Below, piece by piece: positions 45,248-55,694 of a stretch of 64,000 bases of DNA; within the stretch, counting starts at the first letter, position 1, and every line of letters begins with the position of its first letter. The translations under genes and the position numbers were made by a program. This DNA is from Calothrix sp. PCC 6303 (GTDB taxonomy: Bacteria; Cyanobacteriota; Cyanobacteriia; Cyanobacteriales; Nostocaceae), in assembly GCF_000317435.1 (NCBI RefSeq), contig NC_019751.1, forward strand, positions 620,001-684,000, given 5' to 3'. The notes below the pieces were generated by a model. That model saw only the letters and a list, made by a program, of their open reading frames with translations. It did no database searches and was not told where the DNA came from.

Positions 45248-45937
45248 ATGGCAACTTGGTTAACTGCTTGTACTTTCAGCCTACTTATAGCCTACTTACT
45301 AGGCTCAATTCCTACAGGTTATACAGCAGTCAAAATGTTGAAAGGAATTGACATTCGGGAAATCGGTTCCGGTTCTACTGGAGCCACAAATGTGTTAAGA
45401 ACTTTAGGTAAAGGTCCTGGCGCATTTGTTCTATTTGTTGATAGCTTGAAAGGAGTAGCTGCAATATTTCTGATTTACTGGTTATTTGAATTTGCTGGGA
45501 ATCACCAAATTATTCCTGCATCAGTAAATGTAGAAGAATGGCAATCTTGGATGGTGATATTAGCCGGAATATTTGCCATTTTGGGACATAGCAAATCGAT
45601 TTTTCTCGGCTTTACTGGAGGTAAATCTGTAGCTACCAGTTTGGGAATATTGTTAGCCATGAATTGGCAAATTGGTTTAGCTACCCTTGGTGTATTTATT
45701 ATTGTTGTCGCTATCTCGCGGATAGTTTCCCTAAGTTCAATTTGTGGTGCTATAAGTGTTTCCATATCCATGACAATCTTGCATCAACCAACACCATATA
45801 TATTGTTTGCTGTTGTTGGTGGTTTGTATGTAATTTTCCGCCACAGAGCCAATATTCAGCGAATAATTGAAGGCACTGAACCAAAGTTAGGGCAGGGTAT
45901 TAAGACGGATAGTTTAGACGAAAGCAGCACCGCTTGA
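45248..45937 (+). CDS. plsY: Glycerol-3-phosphate acyltransferase PlsY
   Basis: A 229-residue membrane enzyme that transfers an acyl group from acyl-phosphate to glycerol-3-phosphate, the first step of phospholipid synthesis. The three PlsY loops are present: LLGSIPTGYTA, REIGSGSTGATNVLRTLGKG and FAILGHSKSIFLGFTGGKSV with ATSLGI. Five to seven hydrophobic helices match the family. It follows the MlaE, DUF3119 and DUF3086 genes on the same strand, after a 165-bp spacer of tandem repeats, so a link to lipid transport is plausible but not shown. Confidence 0.95.
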   Translation: MATWLTACTFSLLIAYLLGSIPTGYTAVKMLKGIDIREIGSGSTGATNVLRTLGKGPGAFVLFVDSLKGVAAIFLIYWLFEFAGNHQIIPASVNVEEWQSWMVILAGIFAILGHSKSIFLGFTGGKSVATSLGILLAMNWQIGLATLGVFIIVVAISRIVSLSSICGAISVSISMTILHQPTPYILFAVVGGLYVIFRHRANIQRIIEGTEPKLGQGIKTDSLDESSTA

Positions 45938-46445
45938 GTATTTTGGGTTTATAGAGATCCTAAATTGTAGGGTGCGTTAGACGTACTAACATGCATCATG
46001 TTTAAAGACAATCGCAATACGTCGTAACGCACCAATTGATTGGTGCGTTACGGCAAGCTTTCAATTACTCAAATCCTCAAATCCTTGCGTAGCCGTAACA
46101 CACCCTACCTAGGGCTTGCTGAATAACTATAAAACGTTTATTTAAACCTCGTCCATCATGAAAAGTGGAGTTTTGTCATTGCGACGTAAGGAAGCAATCT
46201 CACAATCTGGGGTTACAAACTACAGTTCTCAAAATAGATGAGGTTTATCAACACTTTTGGGATTTTTCTCCGGGGACAGTGCGAGGAAATAAGGTTTTGA
46301 GGTTTAAAAAACTTGCATTCAGATTTATTGAAGTATAAAAAACGGAAAAAATAAGGGTAAAACTGTTCCCTGTTCCCTACCATCACTAGAAGACTTTTAC
46401 AGCTAACGCTGCGCTACGCGAACAGCAAACCCTACCTAATATTTA
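45938..46445. other. Intergenic region crowded with repeats
   Basis: About 510 bp. It holds a 141-bp inverted-repeat unit at 45968-46108 and, downstream, GGCTTGCTGAATAACT near 46112, the inverse copy of the 2484 repeat near 46136-46182 and CATTGCGACGTAAGGAAGCA near 46179. No gene is seen; this looks like a repeat hotspot between the plsY unit and the convergent NACHT gene. Confidence 0.6.
45968..46108. repeat. Inverted-repeat unit of the GTAGGGTGCGTTA family
   Basis: GTAGGGTGCGTTA at the left and TAACACACCCTAC at the right are inverted repeats with one mismatch; inside are TAACGCACCAATTGATTGGT and GCGTTACGG. The same words form the core of the MITE-like elements at 4645 and 35386, but here without the TATAGGA termini. 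Confidence 0.65.
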
Positions 46446-49400
46446 TTAATTACCGACATTAGAATCTGAATCTTGAATCAAGCTTGATAAATCTTTGCCT
46501 TCCAGAATTGTTCCTTTCAGATTGTCTGTATCAAGATTTTTCGCCCCTTTAAGGTTTGCCCGTTCAAGGTTTGCCTCTGTAAGGCTTGCCTGTTCGAGGT
46601 TTGCCCCTACAAGGCTTGCCCATTCAAGGCTTGCCCATTCAAGGTTGGCCCGTTCAAGGTTTGCCCCTTTAAGGTTTGCCCCTTCAAGGTTTGCCCCTTC
46701 AAGGTTTGCCCCTTCAAGGTTTGCCCCTTCAAGGTTTGCCCCTTCAAGGCTTGCCCATTCAAGATTTACCTGTTGAAGGTTTACCTGTGGAAGGTTTACC
46801 TGTGGAAGGTTTACATGTGAAAGGCGTGCCCCTACAAGGTTTGCCCCTACAAGGTTTGCCCCTTTTAAGTTTGCCCATCCAAGGTTTGCCCCTTCAAGGT
46901 CTGCACCTACAAGGTTTGCCCGTTCAAGGTTTGCCCCTCCAAGGTCTGCCCCTACAAGGTTTGCTCGTTCAAGGTTTGCACCGTAAAGGTTTGCCAATCC
47001 AAGGTTTGCCCGTAAAAGGTCTGCACCTACAAGGTTTGCCAATCCAAGGTTTGCCCGTAAAAGGTTTGCCCCTACAAGGTTTGCTCGTTCAAAATTTGCC
47101 CTGCAAAGATCTTTGTATATGAGATTACAATTTTGCAAATCTAAAAAGCTCAAATAATTTAAACAAAAAATATCTCTACCTACTCGCTGTCCAGATAAGC
47201 GAGAAATCCAACTACCAAAAGCTTCAGGGGAATCCCACTTTATTTCTGATAATTTCTCTGTCACCCTCGCACAGGCATTCAACACAACTAGTAATGCTTC
47301 CTCAGCATTTCTTGCTTGCCGATTTTCCTCCTGAAAACTTGGTCTGGGGTCTAATTTTTCCATCGGCATTCCATGACGCAGCATAAAACCAATTAGATGG
47401 CATAGTGTCTGCTGCCATTTCTCCACATCAGTTTGAGCTTGCAAACGCATTTCGCCAAAAACAAAATTAAAAATATACTCATCCATTGGCGATGCACCAC
47501 ACAAAATCGCCCAACGTTTGAGTGCTTCTTGTTCATTCGATCGTTTATCAAAGTTCTTTTTCCGGGCTTCTAGTTCCTCCTGAATGAGTCTTACTTCCCG
47601 CACAATCCGTTTAGCTGTTAGATATTCACCAAAACTTTTGTGAGTGAATTCAAATGTGTTCTCATCCTGTTTTTCACCACTTTGGCGAAAATAAAAAGCA
47701 GTCAAGAGGCGAGTTACCCCAGCTTTTGCACCTTCTTGAAAGATATCCAAGAGATTTTTTAAACCACTATTTTCACAATGGGATTCTATTTCTTTAACTG
47801 TCGTTGTGCGTCCATCTCCATGCCATGAAGCTAATGCTATTGCTTCCAGAAACCTGACAAATTGCTCTTCTGTAATTCCCTGAAGAGAACTGTGTTTAGA
47901 GCAATCCCAAGCACGTTCATAAACTGCTTTGAGCAACTTATTATAAATAACATTGAGATTACTATCCTCAGTAAACTCAACTTCACCCTTGCCACGACTC
48001 AATGCCACCAAGTAATTTAATAAGGGTTGAGAAGTAATTTCTGTAATATTATTTTTGTTTAATTCATCAGGCAAACCAGCATAATCAAAACCTTTGGTTT
48101 TCCCGTAAAGCTGCCACCAAATTTGACGTTTATCTTGTTCTGATAATTTCGCATCATCAACATAATTTTTTCTCTCTTCTTTACTCACAAAATAGGGCAG
48201 AATATGTAATATTTGCTTGGGTTGACGAAAGTCCGTACTATTAGCTTGTACGACTAATTCCCGACCACTAATTATCACCATTAATCTAGTTTTTTGCTGA
48301 TTAAATCTATCTACTCGTCTTTGAACTTCTCGGACAAAGTTTTGAGCAACTTCTGTACCAACTTTGCCGTGCATCGCTAGTTCATCTAAGCCATCAAAAA
48401 TAATTAATAGCCGGGATTCTATATTTTCTTCAGCTAAAGGATTGGGTGGTAAAATTCCATCTGGATCAATGCGGACAAATTTTCCTACTGCATCTACTAA
48501 ATTATCTGAAGGATCGAAATGATGGAGAGGAACAAATAAAACAGGAATTTCTCCCTTTTCTGCTTGTTTCGCTGCAAATATCTTAGCAAAGGATGATTTT
48601 CCGCTACCGGGACCACCACTAATCACGCGAATAGCATCAGTTTTTTGTGCTTGCTTTAACCAAATTTCTAATTCAGTTTCTAAATCTAAGACAACCCGTT
48701 CTTCTCGTTTTTCTCCCCTTCCCCTAAATTCAAAATCATCATCTTGTTTTCCCTCAAGTTTCCGCAAATAATAGGCATTTAACGGTACAAAAACCTGCTT
48801 CAAACCAAATGCTTCTAAAAACATTGGTTCCTCAACTTGTTTTTGTAGCCATGCAAAGTAAATTTGCCATGCTTGTTCCCGTTGATTGGCTTGGGTAAAA
48901 GGTGTATCGACTTCCTCTTTTAAACAAGCATATTTTTCTGGATGTTTTGCCCATTCTTGGTGCAATGCGTAGACAAAATATGTTGGTAAGCGATGACTGA
49001 TTGTTGCTGACTCTGCTTTCGATACACCCAAGCTTTCTAAAAGCTGGCTAAATGGTATTTTTATTGATTCTAATATTGCTAATTTCTTGGGATTTTGAAA
49101 AAATTGCTGGTCAATTTTGACATCTGTTTGTTCTAAGGAAAGATCGAGACGATAATTACAAATAACCTCTAAATCCTCGAATATAGCAGGATTTATTAGT
49201 AACTCCTGGTTTCCTGCCAGTAAATCTATCATCGCCTGGATTAATGCACGATAAATTAATACCCAAGCAATTTCTTCTGGTGCTTCTGCCAAACCCAGCG
49301 ATGCGGAAGCTTCAACAATATCTTTGGCAACCTCTTCCCACTTGCCAAGAAAGCCATCTATACCAGCTTTACCCAGTGATTTAAACAGTTCTCTAAAGTC

Positions 49401-49472
49401 TGCTTTGATTGACTTTGCCTTATTCCATACCGAAGCGGGTTTAGTTACCGAAAGTCCAGAAGCCTTATTCAT
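46446..49472 (-). CDS. NACHT NTPase with C-terminal pentapeptide repeats
   Basis: A 1008-residue STAND-type NTPase. The N-terminal 250 residues are helical and of no recognised family. The NACHT domain has Walker [10 protein letters not shown] (286-294) and Walker [12 protein letters not shown] (355-365), then the helical NACHT-associated part with [17 protein letters not shown] near 610-626. From about 790 to 985 run pentapeptide repeats of the form A(N/S)L-x-x, giving a right-handed beta-helix. NACHT proteins in bacteria are often sensors in antiphage defence, and the pentapeptide part may bind a ligand or membrane; no effector domain is obvious. The repeat section has 15-bp tandem units and may vary in length. 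Confidence 0.88.
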   Translation of the reverse strand: MNKASGLSVTKPASVWNKAKSIKADFRELFKSLGKAGIDGFLGKWEEVAKDIVEASASLGLAEAPEEIAWVLIYRALIQAMIDLLAGNQELLINPAIFEDLEVICNYRLDLSLEQTDVKIDQQFFQNPKKLAILESIKIPFSQLLESLGVSKAESATISHRLPTYFVYALHQEWAKHPEKYACLKEEVDTPFTQANQREQAWQIYFAWLQKQVEEPMFLEAFGLKQVFVPLNAYYLRKLEGKQDDDFEFRGRGEKREERVVLDLETELEIWLKQAQKTDAIRVISGGPGSGKSSFAKIFAAKQAEKGEIPVLFVPLHHFDPSDNLVDAVGKFVRIDPDGILPPNPLAEENIESRLLIIFDGLDELAMHGKVGTEVAQNFVREVQRRVDRFNQQKTRLMVIISGRELVVQANSTDFRQPKQILHILPYFVSKEERKNYVDDAKLSEQDKRQIWWQLYGKTKGFDYAGLPDELNKNNITEITSQPLLNYLVALSRGKGEVEFTEDSNLNVIYNKLLKAVYERAWDCSKHSSLQGITEEQFVRFLEAIALASWHGDGRTTTVKEIESHCENSGLKNLLDIFQEGAKAGVTRLLTAFYFRQSGEKQDENTFEFTHKSFGEYLTAKRIVREVRLIQEELEARKKNFDKRSNEQEALKRWAILCGASPMDEYIFNFVFGEMRLQAQTDVEKWQQTLCHLIGFMLRHGMPMEKLDPRPSFQEENRQARNAEEALLVVLNACARVTEKLSEIKWDSPEAFGSWISRLSGQRVGRDIFCLNYLSFLDLQNCNLIYKDLCRANFERANLVGANLLRANLGLANLVGADLLRANLGLANLYGANLERANLVGADLGGANLERANLVGADLEGANLGWANLKGANLVGANLVGARLSHVNLPQVNLPQVNLQQVNLEWASLEGANLEGANLEGANLEGANLEGANLKGANLERANLEWASLEWASLVGANLEQASLTEANLERANLKGAKNLDTDNLKGTILEGKDLSSLIQDSDSNVGN
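46540..47110. repeat. 15-bp tandem coding repeats in the NACHT gene
   Basis: The unit CAAGGTTTGCCCCTT and variants repeat with a strict 15-bp period, six of them in a row nearly identical at about 46660-46750. In the coding strand each encodes one pentapeptide. Such tracts can expand or contract by slippage. Confidence 0.8.
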
Positions 49473-49797
49473 AGGTGATTTTTATATGAATTAGATATGG
49501 ATTAGATATAGTTTTGGTAGGATGTGATGTTGCAGCGATAGCGCAACTCAACATTATCATCTCATTAATGTTGGGCTTCGACTATAACTTCTAAGCGAAG
49601 TAGAATGGCGCTCAGTCCAATCTGTATAACTATATTTTATACTTGCTGCTAGTGAGTTTTATAATTAGCGCGATCGCAGATCCACTCAATCCCCTATTAT
49701 TGGGTAAAACAGATCTGAAAAATCAACCCAACTTACAATTTTGATTACTTCTAGATTTTTAATCTAAAACCAAGCTAAACCTTCTGATTTTACAAAT
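49473..49797. other. Divergent intergenic region
   Basis: About 325 bp between the divergent NACHT and lysozyme-like genes. AAATTGGATTAGATAT-like repeats lie near 49486-49510 and a word GCGCAACTCAACATTA with ATGTTGGGCTTCG near 49547-49580 looks like part of a dispersed repeat. A HIP1-like GCGATCGC is at about 49670. No gene is seen. Confidence 0.45.
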
Positions 49798-50496
49798 ATG
49801 TATCCCATATTAATTCTTTTATCCGAATTATTTATAATTCCGAATTCTACAAATTTAGTGTCCCCTACAAATATTCAGGAAATTTCTCATTATTCAAATT
49901 ATTCTCTATCCCAAGTTAATATCAGTAAAGGTAAAACCAAGGGCAATCTTCAAGAAATGCTAGATGCACTTGGAGAAAGGGAAACTGGAAAGAAAGCAGG
50001 AGATCCTCAGCAATATACATTTGAAAATCCTCAATTAGGTTTCCTTGGCAAATACCAATTTGCGGAAGTTATATTAATTAGATTGGGATATTATCAAGCA
50101 AGTAAATTTTATAGAAATGGGACAGATAAAAATTATTGGCGTGGTACCTGGACAAATAAACAGGGGATTGATAGTAAAGCGAAATTGCTCAATTCTCCAA
50201 AGGTTCAGGAAATCGCAATCCGTGAAGCTTTCTCTGTATATTGGGAAGACATCAATTCTTCACTTAAAAAGCAAAGAAAATCAATTAATGATTATTTAGG
50301 AAAGTCAATCAAATTCAGGGAAAGAGGTAAAATAAAAACCATTATAGTTACCCGTTCTGGATTACTTGCGGCTGCACATCTACGAGGCTATGACAATGTT
50401 GTAAAGCTATTAGTGCAGGGGAATATTTCCCATGATGAATTTGGAACTTCGATTTTAGAATATTTAGAAAAGTTCGGCGGTTATTCAGTCCAATAA
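49798..50496 (+). CDS. Secreted lysozyme-like (transglycosylase-type) protein
   Basis: A 232-residue protein with a hydrophobic N-terminus (about 1-20) that may be a signal peptide. The body contains LQEMLDALGERETGK, with a candidate catalytic Glu, then PQLGFLGKYQFAEVILIRLG and late SGLLAAAHLRGYDNVVKLLV. The E-T-G, G-K-Y-Q-F and A-A-A-H-L-x-G marks recall lysozyme-fold lytic transglycosylases and phage-derived peptidoglycan hydrolases. If so, it would cut cell-wall glycan in the periplasm. The match is by motif only, and it could be an inactive relative. It is divergent from the NACHT gene. Confidence 0.55.
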   Translation: MYPILILLSELFIIPNSTNLVSPTNIQEISHYSNYSLSQVNISKGKTKGNLQEMLDALGERETGKKAGDPQQYTFENPQLGFLGKYQFAEVILIRLGYYQASKFYRNGTDKNYWRGTWTNKQGIDSKAKLLNSPKVQEIAIREAFSVYWEDINSSLKKQRKSINDYLGKSIKFRERGKIKTIIVTRSGLLAAAHLRGYDNVVKLLVQGNISHDEFGTSILEYLEKFGGYSVQ

Positions 50497-50541
50497 TCAT
50501 TAGCTGTAATTTACTTATCTAAAATTGTGATAGAACAGGAA

Positions 50542-51186
50542 TTAAAATAAGTTGATTAAATCATCAGATTTAGTAAGAATAAATAAACTTCCATCTCCCC
50601 CACGCCCAATTCTCAAATCTTCATCTAAGTAAGTAATATCTAGTGTGGGAATTCTACCTTGAGGATTATTTGCCTTGACAACTTTAAAAGGATTAAGTTG
50701 AGGTGTGTCAATACCAATAATTTTTTCAATGGATAAATAACGTTTGTCAAAATAAACGTTGATTCGTTTGTCTGGCAAAGGTTGTGAATCTTCTTTAGCT
50801 ATCTCAAAATTTGCTGTCACTTTCACATATCCCGATATTATTCTTAGGGGATGTTTAACAAAAGCTAGATTAAAAAAAGATTTGTTTGCAAGATCAATTG
50901 CTTGGTAAATTTTACCTACTTTTAATCCTAGTGGAAGAGATGCTAAAGAACGAATTTCTCTAGCAGTAGAGTATTTTAATAGCCAATTTCCTTGAAGTAG
51001 TGAAGGAGCATAAAGTAAGGGATAGAGGTTTGGGTTTGCACCTTCTAATTCCTCTGTTAATTTCTCGACTTCTTGCGCCAAGGCTTGATTTATCTGTAAA
51101 TTAGTAATGGGAGAACCATCATTTGATGTTTGAATTTTACCAAGTAATGCTTGCAATTGCTTCTTCAAAATAGTTCGATTATTCAT
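50542..51186 (-). CDS. PAP/fibrillin family protein
   Basis: A 214-residue lipid-associated protein. QTSNDGSPITNLQINQAL, LLYAPSLLQGNWLLKYSTAR and LDITYLDEDLRIGRGGDGSL, ending FILTKSD, are the PAP/fibrillin marks. In plants and cyanobacteria fibrillins bind carotenoids, quinones or other lipids at thylakoid membranes and plastoglobules. It has a lipocalin-like barrel but no signal peptide. The 149-residue zinc-motif gene is 22 bp upstream on the same strand, probably in one operon. Confidence 0.88.
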   Translation of the reverse strand: MNNRTILKKQLQALLGKIQTSNDGSPITNLQINQALAQEVEKLTEELEGANPNLYPLLYAPSLLQGNWLLKYSTAREIRSLASLPLGLKVGKIYQAIDLANKSFFNLAFVKHPLRIISGYVKVTANFEIAKEDSQPLPDKRINVYFDKRYLSIEKIIGIDTPQLNPFKVVKANNPQGRIPTLDITYLDEDLRIGRGGDGSLFILTKSDDLINLF

Positions 51187-51208
51187 GGTTTATTTTCCTT
51201 CCTCTGGT

Positions 51209-51658
51209 CTATTTCTCATCATTATCATACCACCCAGCGGGAATTACTTTAAAATTCCAAACATCTTTAAAAAGATATATACGCTCAATGATTTCCGCAG
51301 AAGAAAGGGATTTGTTATTGCCATCTTTCCAATCTTTTCTATCTAGTGTTCCCATCACCAAATATTGATTGTCAACAATTTTCGGATTTGATTTACTAAA
51401 TTCAAAAGTAATCAATGGTTCTATTTCTTGTTTTTTGGCAATAATTAGGTCACAGATTGGACAATATTTACATTGTTTATTTAGTAAAAATAGTTGCTTT
51501 GGCTCAATCTTAATTACCAAAGGAAATTTTCGTATTTTTGTTTTTGTTTCGCATTTTGGACATTTGGTGAATGCACAATCTTGGTAGGGATTGAGAAAAA
51601 ACTTATGTCTTTGTTTGAGCTTTTTACTTTGATGAGTATCTGGGTTCTTCTTTGTCAT
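51209..51658 (-). CDS. Hypothetical protein with paired CxxC zinc motifs
   Basis: A 149-residue soluble protein. Near the N-terminus are CPKCETKTKIRKFPLVIKIE and, after 20 residues, CKYCPICDLIIAKK, which together could bind one zinc ion. The C-terminal part contains NQYLVMGTLDRKDWKDGN and IYLFKDVWNFKVIPAGWYDN. I recognise no named family. It lies directly upstream of the fibrillin gene (22 bp), so shared function is possible but unknown. Confidence 0.65.
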   Translation of the reverse strand: MTKKNPDTHQSKKLKQRHKFFLNPYQDCAFTKCPKCETKTKIRKFPLVIKIEPKQLFLLNKQCKYCPICDLIIAKKQEIEPLITFEFSKSNPKIVDNQYLVMGTLDRKDWKDGNNKSLSSAEIIERIYLFKDVWNFKVIPAGWYDNDEK

Positions 51659-51910
51659 AAAAACACTAGAATAAAAATATCACGATTAATTCAACAGTTC
51701 ACAGTAATGATTTTTATATTAACAGAGCTTACGTTTCAATAGCATCATGATTTTCACAATCACTCGTTGGTGCGTGATACTATAAACCCCAATTTTATAC
51801 TGCATGATTGATCTAAGTGTCACATACCCTACAGGTAGGATGACGCGAACATTCAGCCTAGATAATAGATCTTTTCAAAGCTCCAGTTTTCAATATGGAT
51901 GAGGTTAATT

Positions 51911-52888
51911 ATGAAATATCTTGAAGGTAAAGTGGTTTTGGTGACAGGTGCAACAAGGGGAATTGGTAAGGGTATTGCCATTGGACTTGGGGAATCTGGT
52001 GCAACCGTATATATTACAGGGCGAAGTGTTGTTTATAATGCCAGTAATGAGGTATCTGGTAGCCTTGCGGAAACAAAATTAGCGGTTGAAAATGCTGGTG
52101 GTGTGTGTATTCCTGTTCAAGTAGACCACAGTAATGATGAACAGGTGAGGTTACTTTTTCAACAGATTGAGGATGAACAACAGGGACAACTTGATTTACT
52201 GGTAAATAATGTTTATGGGGGAGTTTTAGCGTTAACAAATACGAATAATAAACCTTTTTGGGATTGTGAACCAAGTCTTTGGGATGCTTGTAATAATGTT
52301 GGACTTCGTAGTCATTATGTAGCGAGTATTTTTGCCGCACGAATGATGACAAAACGCAAGCAAGGATTAATTTGTACGATTTCCTCTTGGGGTGGATTAT
52401 CCCATATTTTTGGTGCCGCATATGGGGCTGGGAAGTCAGCGTGTGATCGCTTGGCGGCTGAAATGGCGTTGGAACTCAAACCCCATAATGTCACATCTGT
52501 TTGCCTCTACCCCGGTATTGTGGGTACGGAACACATTACCAATATGGCTGCACAGATGGAGCAAGAAAATTTAGCCGATCCTAAAAATGCAACTTTTACA
52601 GAGCGATACAACTGGGAAACACCTTTATTGACAGGGAGAGTAATTGCTAGACTTGCAGCAGAAGAAAACATCATTTACCGTACCGGAAGGGTGCAAATTG
52701 TTGCAGAATTGGCACAACAATATAGTATTCTCGATGAAAATGGGATCTGCCCTGTGTCGTTGCGTTCTTTACGTTTCGTAATGCCAATGGCATTTTCTGG
52801 GCTGAGAAAGTATTCGCAGTTAATACCAGACATTAAAGTTCCTTGGTGGCTGCTATTAATTGGGATGCTGAGTTCGCCTAAGATATAA
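51911..52888 (+). CDS. Short-chain dehydrogenase/reductase, DHRS1-like
   Basis: A 326-residue SDR from the ATG at 51911, chosen because GGATGAGG lies at a good distance upstream; an ATG at 51899 adds four residues. The nucleotide-binding loop is GATRGIGKGIAIGLGES, NNVYGG is the structural loop, and the active site is Ser in TISSWGG with YGAGKSACDRLAAEMALEL (Tyr and Lys). KPFWDCEPSLWDACNNVGLR and the long C-terminal extension resemble human DHRS1. It reduces a carbonyl with NAD(P)H; the substrate is unknown. Confidence 0.88.
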   Translation: MKYLEGKVVLVTGATRGIGKGIAIGLGESGATVYITGRSVVYNASNEVSGSLAETKLAVENAGGVCIPVQVDHSNDEQVRLLFQQIEDEQQGQLDLLVNNVYGGVLALTNTNNKPFWDCEPSLWDACNNVGLRSHYVASIFAARMMTKRKQGLICTISSWGGLSHIFGAAYGAGKSACDRLAAEMALELKPHNVTSVCLYPGIVGTEHITNMAAQMEQENLADPKNATFTERYNWETPLLTGRVIARLAAEENIIYRTGRVQIVAELAQQYSILDENGICPVSLRSLRFVMPMAFSGLRKYSQLIPDIKVPWWLLLIGMLSSPKI

Positions 52889-54249
<1,361 letters not shown>

Positions 54250-54290
54250 TTCATTTACAACATATTTCTCATCATCCCTAAAACCTTGTA

Positions 54291-54312
54291 GAGACGCGAT
54301 ATATCGCGTCTC
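54291..54312. repeat. 22-bp perfect palindrome, dispersed family / likely terminator
   Basis: GAGACGCGATA followed by its exact reverse complement TATCGCGTCTC gives 22 bp of perfect symmetry, 42 bp after the ilvC stop. Same family as the copies at 2381 and 30873. Confidence 0.75.
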
Positions 54313-54359
54313 TCTATATTTATATTCTTCAAAATTTTGCTGAATATACCTAAAATCTT

Positions 54360-54473
54360 TAGCGTTGCTGATTTGATATATGAAAAGGATTTTGCGTAAT
54401 GAAACAAATCCTTGGAAGACGCAATGTATTGCGTCTCTACATTTTAAATTAATACTGTAATTCAGCAACGCCA
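54360..54473. mobile_element. 114-bp MITE-like element
   Basis: The left end TAGCGTTGCTGATTTGATA and the right end TAATTCAGCAACGCCA are inverted relatives, sharing GCGTTGCTGA(A/T)TT. Inside is another palindrome, AGACGCAAT and ATTGCGTCT at 54418-54437. It lies between ilvC and the small gene at 54493 and has no coding capacity. Confidence 0.55.
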
Positions 54474-54492
54474 AATTCTTCACCCCTAATTC

Positions 54493-54714
54493 CTACTTTT
54501 TCCCCTTTTCCGCTTCTTGAATTGCTTCCTCAGTACGTTTATAAGGTTGAGTTTTTGGTTTCCAACCAGGTACCATTCCAATCACAAAATTATTAATTGA
54601 TGTCCGAGTTTGGAAACTATATCCACTCAATGGTTGAGGTAAGAAACTATCACCGAAACCAAGAAATATTAAAAACACCAAAAACAAAAACGTCAATCTA
54701 CCTTTAGTCAGCAT
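54493..54714 (-). CDS. Small single-span membrane protein, unknown
   Basis: A 73-residue protein: one N-terminal membrane helix (RLTFLFLVFLIFLGFG, about 6-21), then a soluble tail with FQTRTSINNFVIGMVPGWKP and a charged end. Short proteins of this kind, with a conserved tail after the helix, are common in cyanobacteria, but I do not know a name or function. It lies 84 bp after the alpha/beta hydrolase gene on the same strand. Confidence 0.6.
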   Translation of the reverse strand: MLTKGRLTFLFLVFLIFLGFGDSFLPQPLSGYSFQTRTSINNFVIGMVPGWKPKTQPYKRTEEAIQEAEKGKK

Positions 54715-54798
54715 AATTATAGGTACTCAATGTTACTTTTTGTTAAACTTATAGCGCAAAGCTACAAATTTATAGTACCCATTACCTAGCTAAGACAA

Positions 54799-55638
54799 TC
54801 ACAAATGCTTCTCCAACCAATTAGTTAAATCAGTCAAAACTTCCTCACAATCAAAATCGTCATGCATATTGTGATATCTTTCGGGATATTCCCGTAACTC
54901 TTTATCCGTCAAAGTTACCTTCTGAAAAAATACACGTCCACCTTCAGGTAGCGTCACCTTGTCAGCACCTGCAAGCATCATCAAAAATGGTATCTGTAAA
55001 TCGTTAGCGTGTGCTTGAACCCAAGTGAGGGTAGCAAAAAATTCTGTAGATAATCGGGCAGTTCCCTGGGTATGTCTTAGGGTATCTTGAGTATATCTTG
55101 CTATGGCTTCCGGATTGCGAGAAGCAAGACTTAAATCCATCCCCACACTCAGGGAAAAACGGGGATAAATTTGAGAGAGAATTCTTCCTAAAATAATTCT
55201 TGTACGTGGAACTCCAGATTCACCCAGCGCAGGAGTAAAAGCAATTACACCTTTTAATGATTTAGCTGCCTCCGGACACCGTAAAATATAGTCTAGAACA
55301 GTTAAACCCCCCATACTATGACCAAAAAGAAAACAGGGAATCCCTGGATTTTGACTTTTGATGATTTCTAAAAATGCTCCCACATCTTCGCGGTATTCAT
55401 CCCAACTATTAATATACGCACGTTGTCCAGAAGATTTACCATTTCCACGTAAATCAATCCCATATACAGCAAAATTATTTGGTATTAATTGCTTAACTAT
55501 ATTTAAGTACATTCCGCTATGTCCACCTAGACCATGTACTATAGCTACTATTCCCTTAACTTGACCTTCTGGATACCAGCTTTGATAGTATAAATTTATA
55601 TTTTTGGTACTAGTAATTGTTTCTGCGGAATGTTGCAT
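54799..55638 (-). CDS. Alpha/beta hydrolase, monoacylglycerol lipase-like
   Basis: A 279-residue serine hydrolase. The oxyanion loop is IVHGLGGHSGMY, the nucleophile Ser sits in FLFGHSMGGLTVLDY, the Asp is in LAGADKVTLPEGGR and the His is in YHNMHDDFDCEEV. The overall layout matches lysophospholipase/monoacylglycerol lipases (Hydrolase_4). There is no signal peptide. The substrate is probably a membrane-derived monoglyceride or lysolipid, by family. Divergent from the SDR gene 56 bp away. Confidence 0.9.
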   Translation of the reverse strand: MQHSAETITSTKNINLYYQSWYPEGQVKGIVAIVHGLGGHSGMYLNIVKQLIPNNFAVYGIDLRGNGKSSGQRAYINSWDEYREDVGAFLEIIKSQNPGIPCFLFGHSMGGLTVLDYILRCPEAAKSLKGVIAFTPALGESGVPRTRIILGRILSQIYPRFSLSVGMDLSLASRNPEAIARYTQDTLRHTQGTARLSTEFFATLTWVQAHANDLQIPFLMMLAGADKVTLPEGGRVFFQKVTLTDKELREYPERYHNMHDDFDCEEVLTDLTNWLEKHL

Positions 55639-55694
55639 AAAAATCTCCTAATATATTTGAATTAGCTTGAATTCTTTTTATTTAGTTCTATTGA

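Noticed and set aside
46110-46135. GGCTTGCTGAATAACT as a possible insertion-sequence end
   Set aside because: No partner end and no transposase are present nearby, so it cannot be called an element.
46495-47122. Long open frames on the plus strand over the pentapeptide repeats, and a CRISPR-like appearance of the periodic DNA
   Set aside because: The 15-bp period keeps other frames open by chance. There are no spacers between the units, and the minus strand encodes the pentapeptide helix of the NACHT protein.
46446-50496. NACHT gene and lysozyme-like gene as one defence operon
   Set aside because: They are divergent, separated by 325 bp, and no shared motif or overlap ties them together.
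52014-52421. A 135-codon minus-strand open frame
   Set aside because: It is antisense to the conserved SDR core of the 51911-52888 gene and has no recognisable motif.
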